Below are positions 16,896 through 25,607 of a stretch of 64,000 bases of DNA, piece by piece (position 1 is the first letter of the stretch; each line of letters starts with the position of its first letter). The DNA lies in NCBI GenBank assembly GCA_035538795.1, contig DATLJS010000020.1, positions 186,001-250,000 of the forward strand, in the 5' to 3' direction. Both the position numbers and the translations under genes were made by a program. Below the pieces are notes generated by a model that did not search any database, was not told where the DNA came from, and saw only the letters and a list, made by a program, of their open reading frames with translations. This DNA is from JAJZGK01 sp035538795 (lineage in GTDB: Bacteria; Pseudomonadota; Alphaproteobacteria; Rhodospirillales; Magnetospirillaceae).

Positions 16896-17681
16896 ATGAG
16901 CCAGCGGCCCCATATCGTCGTCGCCACTCCCTGCTACGGCGGCAATGTCACCTGCAATTACGCCATCTCGCTGATCGGCCTGCAAAAGGCCTGCCTGCAA
17001 ATCGGCGTCGGCATCTCGTTCCGCCTGATCGGCGGCGACGCCCTGATCACCCGCGCCCGTAACATGCTGGTCCAGCAATTCCTGTCCGACCCCACCGCCA
17101 CCCATCTGCTGTTCATCGACGCCGACATCGGCTTTTCGCCGGAACAGGCTTTGACCCTGCTGGACGCCCAGAAAGACGTGGTCGGCGCCATCTATCCCTT
17201 GAAGCAGGTCAATTGGCAGCGGGCGAAGATGCATATGGATATGGGCGCGCCCAATCCCGCCTCGTCGGCGCTAAACTATGTGGTCGACCTGCTGGACAAC
17301 GATCAGGTGCCGGGACCAGAGGTCAATTTCGCCCAGGTGCGCTATATCGGCACCGGCTTCATGCTGGTCCGCCGCGAGGTTTTCACCCGCATGGCCCAGC
17401 ATTATCCCGACATCCATTTCACCAACATCCACGTCGCCGCCGAGGACGGATTGGCGACCCGGGAAAACTGCGCCTATTTCGATTGCGTCATCGACAAGGA
17501 AACCGGCGTCTATCTGTCGGAAGACTATACCTTCTGCAAGCGCTGGACCGACATGGGCGGAGAAATCTGGGCCCACACCAAAAGCCGCCTGACCCATACC
17601 GGCCCCATGACCTTCGAGGGCGATTTGGGCGCCGCCCTGGAGATCATGGCCAAGACCGACAACTGGAAACCGCCGGCGTAA
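16896..17681 (+). CDS. GT2/GT-A-like glycosyltransferase
   Basis: 261 residues. The N-terminus IVVATPCYGGNVTCNYAISL and LLFIDADIGFSP (a DAD metal-binding motif) indicate a GT-A nucleotide-diphospho-sugar transferase fold. A region with RYIGTGFMLVRREVF and LSEDYTFCKRW resembles glycosyltransferases that recognise an acceptor with an ED motif. It lacks a membrane segment. GGCGGAG lies upstream of the ATG, and it is probably cotranscribed with dadA though functionally unrelated. The substrate is unknown; a role in polysaccharide or protein glycosylation is an inference. Confidence 0.6.
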   Translation: MSQRPHIVVATPCYGGNVTCNYAISLIGLQKACLQIGVGISFRLIGGDALITRARNMLVQQFLSDPTATHLLFIDADIGFSPEQALTLLDAQKDVVGAIYPLKQVNWQRAKMHMDMGAPNPASSALNYVVDLLDNDQVPGPEVNFAQVRYIGTGFMLVRREVFTRMAQHYPDIHFTNIHVAAEDGLATRENCAYFDCVIDKETGVYLSEDYTFCKRWTDMGGEIWAHTKSRLTHTGPMTFEGDLGAALEIMAKTDNWKPPA

Positions 17682-17710
17682 GCGATTGGAATCCCGGCGC
17701 AAGCCTCGCC

Positions 17711-18739
17711 CTACCGCTTGATCAGAACGCCGGTGCCGCCCTTGTCGGGGGCCACCATCAGCTTTTCCGGCTTGTCCGCCAGGAAGGCGTCAGCGGTGCG
17801 GGCGACTTCGGCCCAACTGTCGTTGGCATAATCGTGCAGGAACAGAACGCCGCCCGAATTCAGGCGGGAATAGGCGAAATCCAAGGCGGCGCCGGTGCCC
17901 GGACCGCTGCCGAAATCGATATGCACCACCGAGAAACGCAGATTGTCGGACAGCCCTTCGGCGGTGGCGGGGAACGTTCCCGGACGCCAGACGACCTGAT
18001 CGTTGCCGACGAAGTCGCGGACCGCTTCCAAGCTGCAATCCTTGAACATGGCATAGCGGCGGTCGTTTTCAGGAAAGCTGCCGGCGGGGAAACCGGCGAA
18101 GCTGTCGAACAGATAGAGCATGCGCCCCGGTACCAGCCCTTTCAGCGCCTTGGCGGTATGCCCCTTCCACACCCCGAATTCGGCCATGTCGCCGGTCACG
18201 CCCCGGCTCAAGGCGCGGCTGATGTTGTCGTAGAACAGATAGAGCCGCGCCAGATCGTCGACGTGATAGCCCGGCGAATTCAGGAACATCTCGGTCAATT
18301 CGCCCAAAGCCCGGCTGCGGCGGTGATGGACGATGTTGTGGGGACGCGCCTGAAGATGATGACTGACGGTGCGCCGGGCGATGGCGGCGGGCTCCAACCC
18401 CACCGGCTGGGCCAACATCAGAGCGATGGCGCGCTCAGCGACGCCCAGGGCCTCGTCGTTCCGCTTCAGCGCCTTGAGCGAGGCCAGAACCGCCCGTAGA
18501 TGCTGAACGTTGTTCGGCTCGATGGCCATGGCTTTTTCCAGGATCGGCAAGGCCAGATCGGGACGGCCGCTCATCATCTCGGACACGGCGGCCAGATAAA
18601 GCAGTTCGGCGTTGTTGGGAAGCTGGGACAGCGCCTGATGGCTGAGATCGCGGGCCTGTTCGTACTGTTGACGGGCGTGCATGTCGCGGATCATGGCGGT
18701 CACCTGACGCACGTCGAACTGGGCACTGGCCTCGGGCAT
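17711..18739 (-). CDS. TPR protein with TylF-type methyltransferase domain
   Basis: 342 residues. The first ~105 contain tetratricopeptide-like repeats (ALSQLPNNAELLYLAAVSEM, then a second with GRPDLALPILEKAM). The rest is a class I SAM methyltransferase of the TylF/macrocin O-methyltransferase family. Visible blocks are DMAEFGVWKGHTAKAL, YLFDSFAGFPAGSF and VVHIDFGSG (the acidic metal ligands), then GGVLFLHDYA. Such proteins often methylate sugars of surface glycans. AAAGGGG precedes the ATG. Convergent with the GT2-like gene; the pairing hints at a shared glycan pathway but the genes are not cotranscribed. Confidence 0.75.
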   Translation of the reverse strand: MPEASAQFDVRQVTAMIRDMHARQQYEQARDLSHQALSQLPNNAELLYLAAVSEMMSGRPDLALPILEKAMAIEPNNVQHLRAVLASLKALKRNDEALGVAERAIALMLAQPVGLEPAAIARRTVSHHLQARPHNIVHHRRSRALGELTEMFLNSPGYHVDDLARLYLFYDNISRALSRGVTGDMAEFGVWKGHTAKALKGLVPGRMLYLFDSFAGFPAGSFPENDRRYAMFKDCSLEAVRDFVGNDQVVWRPGTFPATAEGLSDNLRFSVVHIDFGSGPGTGAALDFAYSRLNSGGVLFLHDYANDSWAEVARTADAFLADKPEKLMVAPDKGGTGVLIKR

Positions 18740-18893
18740 CTTGAAATTCCCCTTTCACAAACTGCCCTGAAGGGTAGCGCCCCAACCGCCGGGGTCAAGT
18801 GCGTAGCTGAAATGTCGCGGCGGTATTCCTTGAAAAATCGCCGGGATGAGTTCAGCCTTGGGGCGAAAATTCCATCAAGGGGGACACAAAGGC

Positions 18894-19550
18894 ATGACGG
18901 CCAAGACCATCGCCATCGCCCAGCAGAAGGGCGGCGCCGGAAAAACCACCATCGCCGTGCAACTGGCCGTCGCCTGGGCCCGCCAGGGACTGAAGGTGGC
19001 CATGCTGGACGTCGATCCCCAGGGCTCCCTGTCGGCCTGGTACGGCATGCGCAAGGACGCCGGGGTGGAAAGTTCTCTGGCCGCCCTGGACGTCCAAGGC
19101 TGGAAGCTGGCCACCGAGATCGACCGCCTGAAAAGCGATTACGATCTGCTGGTGGTGGACACCCCGCCCCATGCCGAAACCGACGCCCGCGTGGCCGTGC
19201 GCGCCGCCTCGCTGATCCTGGTCCCCGTACAGCCCAGCCCCATGGACCTGTGGGCCACCAAGCCCACCCTGGAAATGGCCAAGCGCGAGAAGAGCCAGGC
19301 CCTGCTGGTGTTGAACCGCGTTCCCGCCCGCAACAAGCTGGCCGACACCATCCGCGCCAAGATCGCCGAAGAAGGGCTTCCCCTGGCCGCCACCCAATTG
19401 GGGAACCGCTCGGGCTTCGCCGCCAGCATGATGGAAGGCAAGGGCATCGTCGAGACGTCGCCGCGCAGCACAGGCGCCGAGGAAATCCGCGCCCTTGCCG
19501 CCGAAATCGCCGCGATCCTCAAGCTGAAGACCCAAAAGGCCGCCGAATAA
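18894..19550 (+). CDS. ParA-family ATPase
   Basis: 218-residue MinD/ParA ATPase. The deviant Walker A KGGAGKTT occupies residues 12-19, with switch motif LDVDPQGS and Walker B LLVVDTPPH. Short, without an N-terminal DNA-binding domain, so it is an orphan positioning ATPase (type Ib-like) rather than the chromosomal ParA; no parB follows. The ATG at 18894 is preferred over one 48 bases upstream because the family starts right before the P-loop. Its stop TAA shares one base with the ATG of the membrane protein behind it, so the two are translationally coupled. Confidence 0.85.
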   Translation: MTAKTIAIAQQKGGAGKTTIAVQLAVAWARQGLKVAMLDVDPQGSLSAWYGMRKDAGVESSLAALDVQGWKLATEIDRLKSDYDLLVVDTPPHAETDARVAVRAASLILVPVQPSPMDLWATKPTLEMAKREKSQALLVLNRVPARNKLADTIRAKIAEEGLPLAATQLGNRSGFAASMMEGKGIVETSPRSTGAEEIRALAAEIAAILKLKTQKAAE

Positions 19551-20023
19551 TGATTCCCCTGATCCTGGCCCTGCACACCCTGGCCGCCGTCGTCTGGGTC
19601 GGCGGCATTTTCTATACCCTGATCATCTTCCGCCCCGCCGTCGGCTCCCTGGCAAATTCCCTGGGCGAGCGGACCCGCCTAGAACTGTGGCAGGCCGTGC
19701 TGGGGCGTTTCTTTCATTGGGTATGGGGCTGCGTCGCCGTGCTGCTGCTGACCGGCTACGGCGTGGTGATCTTCGGCTATGAAGGCTTTTCCGCCATCGG
19801 CCTGCATATTCAGATCATGCAGATCACCGGCATCATCATGATCGCCCTGTTCCTTTTTCTGTGGGGCCGCCCCTGGCAGGAGTTTCGCCATGCCGTGGAA
19901 CGCGGCGACGTTCCCGCCGCCCAGCATTTCCTGGCGCAGATCCGCGCCGTGGCCATCGCCAATCTGCTTTTGGGACTGTTTACCGCCGCTATCGGCGCGA
20001 CGGGCGGTTTCTGGACTTACTAG
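19550..20023 (+). CDS. CopD-family integral membrane protein
   Basis: 157 residues with four predicted transmembrane helices, starting LILALHTLAAVVWVGGIFYTL. The LHxLAAVxWVGG signature of CopD/DUF2269-like proteins is present, with the His in helix 1 and a further GRFFHWVWG in helix 2, which could bind heme or copper. The start ATG overlaps the parA-like stop (TAATG). CopD is usually linked to copper uptake, but no CopC or copper gene is nearby, so the role here is open. Confidence 0.7.
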   Translation: MIPLILALHTLAAVVWVGGIFYTLIIFRPAVGSLANSLGERTRLELWQAVLGRFFHWVWGCVAVLLLTGYGVVIFGYEGFSAIGLHIQIMQITGIIMIALFLFLWGRPWQEFRHAVERGDVPAAQHFLAQIRAVAIANLLLGLFTAAIGATGGFWTY

Positions 20024-20069
20024 AACGGAAGCATCTCGGCTTCGTCTGACGCGAAAACCGTTCCAGCTC

Positions 20070-21257
20070 CTATAGCCGGCTGAGCCACACCACCGTCAGA
20101 TCGTCGGTGGGCGTGGCACGGCCGGCGCGGAAACCGTCCAGCAGAGCCGCCAGCGGAGTTTCGGCATCCCGCGCCGCCCGGGCCGTCGAAACCATGCGCA
20201 GCAATTCGTCCAGTTCGACGGCGTTGCCGTGGTCGTCGGGCGTTTCCGTCAAGGCGTCGCTGTAAAGCAGCAGACTGGCTCCCAGGGGGAATTCGATCTG
20301 ACGGTCGCGGTATTTGGCCTTGAGGGATATTCCCAGAGGCAGACCGCTGGAATCCAGCATTTGCAGATTGTCGCCGACGCACAGGATGGGGCTGGGCGCC
20401 CCGGCGCTGGACCAGACCATCGAACCCTGATGCAGATCGATGATGCCATAGAACATGGTGGCGAACTGGTGCACGGGCAGCAGATCCACCAGCTGGGCGT
20501 TCAGCAGATGCATGTAGGCCGACGGGCAGTTGGGGTCCGGCGGCGGCAGTTGGTGCATCAGAGTATGCAGGCGGAACGTGTTCAGGGCGGCGGTCACGCC
20601 GTGTCCGGCGAAATCGACCGACGAGACGGCCACTCTGCCGCTTCCCAGCTCGCGGATGCTCCACATGTCGCCGCCCAGCTCGGCCGAGGGCTGGAAGTGG
20701 GACGTCACCCTCAATCCCGCCAAGCCGCCGTTGGCGGCGACGACGCCGTCCTCGGGCAGCAAGTCTTCCTGCATGTGCCGCGCCAGCTCAAGCTCAAGCT
20801 GCATATGGTGGCGGTAATCTTCCAGATTGCGGATCAGCATGCGGTTTTCCAGCTGCACCCGCACGCGGGCCACCAGTTCCGGCCCATGAATCGGCTTGGT
20901 GATCAGATCGCTAGCGCCGGCGCGGAACACCGCCGTGCGCTCCGACGGCGATTCCAAGGCCGTCTGCACCAGGATCGGCAGATGCCGGTGCTTGGCGTCG
21001 GACCGCAGGATGCGGCAGACCTCGAAACCGTCCATCTCCGGCATCATGATGTCCAGAATGACCAGATCGGGCTCGAAGCTTTCCACCTTGGCCAAGCCGT
21101 CGATGCCGTCGGTGGCGTATTCGATATGATGGATGCCGGCCGCCTGCAGATAGGCGCCGATGATCTTGCGGATGCCCTGCGCGTCGTCCACCACCAGCAC
21201 GCGGCAGTGAGACAGATCGGCGCGGCCGTCGGCCGCCAGATTGGGCAGGCCGGTCAT
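20070..21257 (-). CDS. response regulator with PP2C/SpoIIE phosphatase output
   Basis: 395 residues. An N-terminal receiver domain has acidic pocket D24-D25, phosphoacceptor D69 (LVILDIMMPEMDG) and KP in DLITKPIHG. A short coiled linker (about 135-180) precedes a SpoIIE/RsbU serine phosphatase with GGDMWSI, SSVDFAGHGVTAA and the closing PTDDLTVVW. It should dephosphorylate the neighbouring STAS proteins when its receiver is activated, as in HsbR- or RsbU-type partner switches. Its start overlaps the stop of the HATPase gene (ATGA), which implies balanced synthesis. The open frame extends further upstream but overlaps the HATPase gene. Confidence 0.88.
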   Translation of the reverse strand: MTGLPNLAADGRADLSHCRVLVVDDAQGIRKIIGAYLQAAGIHHIEYATDGIDGLAKVESFEPDLVILDIMMPEMDGFEVCRILRSDAKHRHLPILVQTALESPSERTAVFRAGASDLITKPIHGPELVARVRVQLENRMLIRNLEDYRHHMQLELELARHMQEDLLPEDGVVAANGGLAGLRVTSHFQPSAELGGDMWSIRELGSGRVAVSSVDFAGHGVTAALNTFRLHTLMHQLPPPDPNCPSAYMHLLNAQLVDLLPVHQFATMFYGIIDLHQGSMVWSSAGAPSPILCVGDNLQMLDSSGLPLGISLKAKYRDRQIEFPLGASLLLYSDALTETPDDHGNAVELDELLRMVSTARAARDAETPLAALLDGFRAGRATPTDDLTVVWLSRL

Positions 21258-22009
21258 CGCCGGAACCTCATGCTCAAGCGCCTGCCGCCCTCGGAGGTGA
21301 CATAACCTTCGGACAGCGAACCGATCAGTTGCAGCCCCCTGCCCGACGCCTTGCCCGGCTTGGCGGCTTCCCGCTCCACGATCGCGGGATCGAAGCCCTC
21401 GCCCTGATCGACCACCGACAATTCGATGGCCTGATCGTCCCACCAGGCGAAGATTTCGATCAGCCGCAGCCCCCGCACCGGATCGGCCAGCCCGCGTTCC
21501 ACCGAATGGCAATATGCGGTGAACATCTCCAAGGTGTCGCGTCCCGTCGAAGGAATGCCCAGATTGCCGTGGATCAAGCCGTTGACCAGGGCTTCGTGCA
21601 GCGCCAGTTCAAGATTGTCGCGCATATCCTCGGAAAAGCCCAACCGGGTCCGCAAGGCCTGGGTAAACAGCTTCGCGACTTCGACGCCGTAAGCCGCGCT
21701 GGTGGACAGGCCCAGATACAAGCCGTCGCGCCTCAAAGTCTCGGGCAGATTTCCGCCCGATAGCAAGGAATCGCCCAATTGTTCGACGCTGCCGTGATGA
21801 TGGTTCAGGCCGTGAACGATCAAATCATGGTCGATGCCGGTCAGCACCGTCACCGTCGGCTGGGTCGAGCAATCGGTTTGCAGGCCGCTGCGGGGACATT
21901 GGGCGATGGGATGATTGCGGTCGCGCAGCAGCGCGGCGGTGCCCTCGGCGCAAAGCCGCGTCCCGTCGCTCCGGCAGCACAGAATGGCGGAGGGGTGCGA
22001 GCCGGTCAA
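21254..22009 (-). CDS. anti-sigma/serine-kinase HATPase (RsbW-like) with Cys-rich N-terminus
   Basis: 251 residues. The C-terminal half is a GHKL ATPase: N box LELALHEALVNGLIHGN (about 133-149), G1 box VVDQGEGFD, G2 box SGRGLQLIGSL. This matches the serine kinases that phosphorylate STAS antagonists. The first ~60 residues hold five cysteines (C11, C12, C20, C38, C47), unusual for RsbW homologues and possibly metal- or redox-sensing. It starts two bases after the STAS gene and overlaps the phosphatase gene, in one operon. The partner regulated (sigma factor or other) is not in the window. Confidence 0.82.
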   Translation of the reverse strand: MTGSHPSAILCCRSDGTRLCAEGTAALLRDRNHPIAQCPRSGLQTDCSTQPTVTVLTGIDHDLIVHGLNHHHGSVEQLGDSLLSGGNLPETLRRDGLYLGLSTSAAYGVEVAKLFTQALRTRLGFSEDMRDNLELALHEALVNGLIHGNLGIPSTGRDTLEMFTAYCHSVERGLADPVRGLRLIEIFAWWDDQAIELSVVDQGEGFDPAIVEREAAKPGKASGRGLQLIGSLSEGYVTSEGGRRLSMRFRR

Positions 22010-22011
22010 AA

Positions 22012-22320
22012 TCAGCCCTCGGTCCGAATGACATCCTCGAAACTGGCGAGGTCCAGGGCTTTGGCCACCTGACCAACGGCGCCGGTGATGCTGAGATGTC
22101 CACCCAATTCCTTGGCGACGCTACGCACCATCAGCAGCATCCACATGCCGGCCGAATCGATGAATTCCACGTCGGTAAGGTCGAAAAGCCAATTCTTATG
22201 GCCGTAGCTGCGCATGTCATCCGCGATTCGGCTGAATCCCGCCTGGGTCGGCAAGGTCATCCGGCCAACGCAATAAACGACGGCCCGGCCGTCTTCTGCG
22301 GAAACGATGCGATACTCCAA
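22012..22320 (-). CDS. STAS-domain anti-sigma factor antagonist, copy A
   Basis: 102-residue single STAS domain. The phosphorylatable Ser is S56 in VEFIDSAGMW. The TTG at 22320 is chosen because it gives exactly the length and N-terminus (LEYRIV) of the paralogue at 22451-22759, and GGAGGG lies just upstream; the GTG at 22332 has no ribosome site. Located between its paralogue and the HATPase gene. Expected to be the switch partner whose phosphorylation is set by the neighbouring kinase and phosphatase. Confidence 0.85.
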   Translation of the reverse strand: MEYRIVSAEDGRAVVYCVGRMTLPTQAGFSRIADDMRSYGHKNWLFDLTDVEFIDSAGMWMLLMVRSVAKELGGHLSITGAVGQVAKALDLASFEDVIRTEG

Positions 22321-22450
22321 ACGGCCCTCCACGGCGCGGATCGCTGCTCGGCGAGACAGGCGGTCCGACTTTCAGGGAAAATTGTCCTTGGAGCCATCAT
22401 GCCCCAAGCCAAAGCCCCGGGCAATCCATCCCATGACGGTCTTAGGGGAT

Positions 22451-22759
22451 TTAGGCCTCGATCTGGATCAGTTCGTCGAAGCGGGCAAGGCTCAATGCCT
22501 TGGCCACCTGCCCCTGCGCCGCTTTCAGAGTCAGCCGCCCCTTGTGGTCGCCCAGAATGTCGCGCGCCATCAACAGCATCCCCAGCCCGGCGGAATCGAT
22601 GAATTCCAGGCGGGAAAGGTCCAGTACCCAAGATTTGCCGTCAGCGGCCCTCAACTCTTCGGTGATTCGCATAAAGGCCGAGGAGTTGGTGAAGGTGAGA
22701 CGACCAGAACATTCGATGACGGATTTACCGCCTTCGCCAGCGTAGATGCGATATTCCAA
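22451..22759 (-). CDS. STAS-domain anti-sigma factor antagonist, copy B
   Basis: 102 residues, clearly paralogous to the next gene downstream, with which it shares about half its residues by eye. S56 lies in LEFIDSAGLG. It starts with TTG (22759) after GGGGGAGGAAG. It lies 77 bases downstream of the chemoreceptor gene on the same strand. Two STAS copies before one kinase could give two outputs or act as a buffer. Confidence 0.85.
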   Translation of the reverse strand: MEYRIYAGEGGKSVIECSGRLTFTNSSAFMRITEELRAADGKSWVLDLSRLEFIDSAGLGMLLMARDILGDHKGRLTLKAAQGQVAKALSLARFDELIQIEA

Positions 22760-22836
22760 CTCTTCCTCCCCCTACATCCCAACATCCCGATCGCGGGCGG
22801 AACACACCCTATGATAGCAATCGAGCCATAGGATCG

Positions 22837-24813
22837 TCACTCATTACGAATTTGCGCGATGAACCGATCGGCGTTTTCGTGCAGGACCATCGCCTGCTTC
22901 GACAATTCATCGGCCGAACAATACACCTCGACGGCAGCGCGTCCAGTCTCGGCGGCGGTACGAGCCATTTCCGTAACGCTGCCCACGACTTCGATCGAGG
23001 TTTGGCTGACATTGGCCACGCTGTTGGTGATCATGCTGGTGGCTTCGGTCTGGTGGCGCACCGCGTCGTTCACTTCGCCGGCGATGCTGTCCACTTCCTC
23101 GATGGTGGTGCGGATCATATCGATGGCGCTGACCGCCGTGCGGGTGGCCTCCTGAATGGCCTGCACCTGCACCGTAATGTCCTCGGTGGCCTTGGCGGTC
23201 TGGCTGGCCAGATGCTTGACCTCGTTGGCCACCACGGCGAAGCCCTTGCCGGCCTCGCCGGCGCGGGCAGCCTCGATGGTGGCGTTCAGGGCCAGCAGGT
23301 TGGTCTGGCTGGCGATGTCGTTGATCAACTGCACGACGTCGCCGATCCGCTGGGCGGCTTCGGTCAGGCCGCGCACCAGGGTGTCGGTGCGGCGCGATTC
23401 GTCGACGGCGCGCCGGACGATCTCGGACGAACGGTGAACCTTGCTGCCGATATCGTTGATGGCCGCGGCCAGGGTATCGGCGACCTCCGCCATGGAGCGG
23501 ATGGTCTCGGAACTGGCGGTCGAGCTTTCAGCGGTGCTTTCAGCCTGGGACCGGGTCGATTCGGCGGTGCCGCGCAGCACCTCCGACATATCCCGCATCT
23601 TGCGCACCGCCGATTCGACGGTGGACAGCACCGAGGAGAAATTCCCCTCGAAATCGTTGGCCAGGGCCAGGATGGCGCTTTTACGCTCCTGTTCGGCGCG
23701 CAGGCGAATATTTTCCTGTTCGCGGCGCAGACTGTCCATGCGTTCGGCGTTCTCGCGGAACACCTCCAGCGCCGCGGCCATCTCGCCCAATTCATCGCTA
23801 CGCTCGCGGCCCGGCACCGAAACGCTCAGATCGCCATCGGCCACCTTGTGCATAGTGACGGCCATCGCCACCACCGGGCGTGCAATGGCCCGGCCGACCA
23901 AAAGCCCCAAAGCCACGGTGATCAAGCCGGCACCGATCACGGCCACCAGAATGATGTTGTTCAGACGATCCAGACTGGCCTGATTGTCGGCGCTCTGACG
24001 GGCGCTGTCCTCGACCACGCTGTTGGAAATCTTGGCGATGGTCGGCATCAGCTCGTTCTGGGCGATGGTGTCCAGCAGCTGGCGCTGCTTGTCCAGCTTC
24101 TGATAGGTCTCGACCGTCGCGTCGAATTGGGCCTTGTAATTTTCCAGATCGGCGGCAAGCCGCTTGCCCAGCTTCTTGTCGTCCAGATTGTCGATGCGGG
24201 CGGTCAAGGCCACGTAATGGGCCGTCACCACATCCAGCAGATTGGGATCGCGCTGGGCGATGAAATCTTTCTCACCATGGCGCATCCGCAGAAATTCGCT
24301 GGCGAATTCGTTGCCCGTGGTGCCGGACACCAGACTGACGGACATGTCCAAAGCTTCGGCGGCCTGAGACAGATTGGCCCGCAGACCGCTCTTCTCGTCG
24401 GCGCCCAAAGCGCCCTGCGCCTCGATGATGCCGTCAAAGGCTTCGAGATAGTTGCCGACGGCGGCCTCGGCCTTTTCCAGGTTCTCGACCTCGCCTTTAT
24501 CGGACAGACCTTCCTGCACCATCTGCATGGCTTCGGCCGACTGGCCGACGGCAATGGCGTGGCGGTCCACCAGCCCCTGATCGTGGGTGACCAGGAATTG
24601 CGCTTCCAGCAGACGGGCCTCGGCGATGGCGCGGTAAAGGGCTTGAGCCGCCTCTTGACGCTTGGTCAACGTTTGCATGGCGGTCCGCTGGACCGATTGC
24701 TGGTGGCTGACGTAGGCGTCGATGGTGCCGATGACGAAGAAGCCCAACAAGGCGATCAAGCTTACGAAGCCGATCTGCCAGCCGACTCCGACCTTGGACA
24801 AGAGTCGAGTCAT
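22837..24813 (-). CDS. methyl-accepting chemotaxis protein with helical periplasmic domain
   Basis: 658-residue chemoreceptor. TM1 (about 12-32: IGFVSLIALLGFFVIGTID), a ~250-residue all-helical periplasmic domain of HBM type, TM2 (about 285-310), a HAMP domain (RPVVAMAVTMHKVADGDLSV), then the signalling coiled coil whose tip reads QTNLLALNATIEAARAGE. No CheR/CheB docking pentapeptide is seen at the C-terminus (ends FIAQIRNE). Ligand unknown. It lies directly upstream of the STAS-HATPase-phosphatase genes, with no clear terminator in the 77-base gap. Confidence 0.92.
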   Translation of the reverse strand: MTRLLSKVGVGWQIGFVSLIALLGFFVIGTIDAYVSHQQSVQRTAMQTLTKRQEAAQALYRAIAEARLLEAQFLVTHDQGLVDRHAIAVGQSAEAMQMVQEGLSDKGEVENLEKAEAAVGNYLEAFDGIIEAQGALGADEKSGLRANLSQAAEALDMSVSLVSGTTGNEFASEFLRMRHGEKDFIAQRDPNLLDVVTAHYVALTARIDNLDDKKLGKRLAADLENYKAQFDATVETYQKLDKQRQLLDTIAQNELMPTIAKISNSVVEDSARQSADNQASLDRLNNIILVAVIGAGLITVALGLLVGRAIARPVVAMAVTMHKVADGDLSVSVPGRERSDELGEMAAALEVFRENAERMDSLRREQENIRLRAEQERKSAILALANDFEGNFSSVLSTVESAVRKMRDMSEVLRGTAESTRSQAESTAESSTASSETIRSMAEVADTLAAAINDIGSKVHRSSEIVRRAVDESRRTDTLVRGLTEAAQRIGDVVQLINDIASQTNLLALNATIEAARAGEAGKGFAVVANEVKHLASQTAKATEDITVQVQAIQEATRTAVSAIDMIRTTIEEVDSIAGEVNDAVRHQTEATSMITNSVANVSQTSIEVVGSVTEMARTAAETGRAAVEVYCSADELSKQAMVLHENADRFIAQIRNE

Positions 24814-24856
24814 ATTTCGTCCCTAAGCCTCATTAAGTGGCGGTATTTTTTCCGTA

Positions 24857-24889
24857 GGGCTTCGCCCGCGGCCATCAAAACCGAAGCCC
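24857..24889. repeat. inverted repeat upstream of the chemoreceptor gene
   Basis: GGGCTTCG (24857-24864) / CGAAGCCC (24882-24889) with a 17-base loop, in the 134-base gap between the tetR-like gene and the chemoreceptor gene. No T tract follows on either strand. It could be an operator or a weak transcription barrier. Confidence 0.35.
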
Positions 24890-24947
24890 CAGGCGGCGGC
24901 AACAAGAATATGCAGATCATCTCCTGAAAAATGTCATATTTCCCGGA

Positions 24948-25607
24948 TCAAACCGGCAAACACAGCGCCCGGAGAACAAAGGTCTCGACCTGAATGGCGA
25001 TTTCCCGCCAATCAGCCTCGGTCAGCGCCTCTTTCCCCAACACCTTGCGAATCTGTACTTCGAAATCGGCGTAATGCTGGGTCATCGCCCACAGCATGAT
25101 GAAAAAGTGCCGGCCGTCCACCGGAGCGATCAATCCCTTGGTGACCCATTCGTCGACCACCTTGTCCTTGCCGGCGATACCGGCCCGCACCAGATCTCCC
25201 AGAGCGTCGCCCAGCACCGAGGCGCCATGGATGATTTCGTTGGCGAACACTTTCGACCCCGACGCCCGCCGATGCGAAAAATCCAGCTTCAGGCGGATGT
25301 AGGCCGACACCGCCTGTTTCGGGTCGGCGTCGGAACGGAAACCGTCCATATCGTGGCGCCAAGCGGTCAGAATATCGTCAAGAACAGCCCGATAAAGCTC
25401 TTCCTTGGTGCCGAAATAGTAGTGGAGATTGGCCTTGGGCAGATCGGCCCGCCGGGCGATTTCGGACATGCTGGCGCCGGCATATCCGCGCTCGGCGAAC
25501 ACGTCTTCCGCCGCCGCCAAAATCACGGCCTGATTCTGGCGGCGGATCGAAGCCTTGCGCGGCGAAGCGGCGCGGCTTCCCTGTTTCACGGGACTTTTCT
25601 GGGTCAT
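24948..25607 (-). CDS. TetR-family regulator, RutR/YcdC type
   Basis: 219 residues. An N-terminal TetR helix-turn-helix (ASMSEIARRADLPKANLHYYFGTKEELY) follows a basic 20-residue arm. The C-terminal ligand domain has SKVFANEIIHGA, the signature of the YcdC/RutR subfamily, whose E. coli member senses uracil. Its ATG lies directly against the stop of ald with no gap, so the two are cotranscribed and it probably controls ald or nitrogen-compound use. Ligand not deducible. Confidence 0.85.
   Translation of the reverse strand: MTQKSPVKQGSRAASPRKASIRRQNQAVILAAAEDVFAERGYAGASMSEIARRADLPKANLHYYFGTKEELYRAVLDDILTAWRHDMDGFRSDADPKQAVSAYIRLKLDFSHRRASGSKVFANEIIHGASVLGDALGDLVRAGIAGKDKVVDEWVTKGLIAPVDGRHFFIMLWAMTQHYADFEVQIRKVLGKEALTEADWREIAIQVETFVLRALCLPV

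Noticed and set aside
22852..24927. 691-codon open frame antisense to the chemoreceptor
   Set aside because: Mirror of a highly helical gene; no family features.
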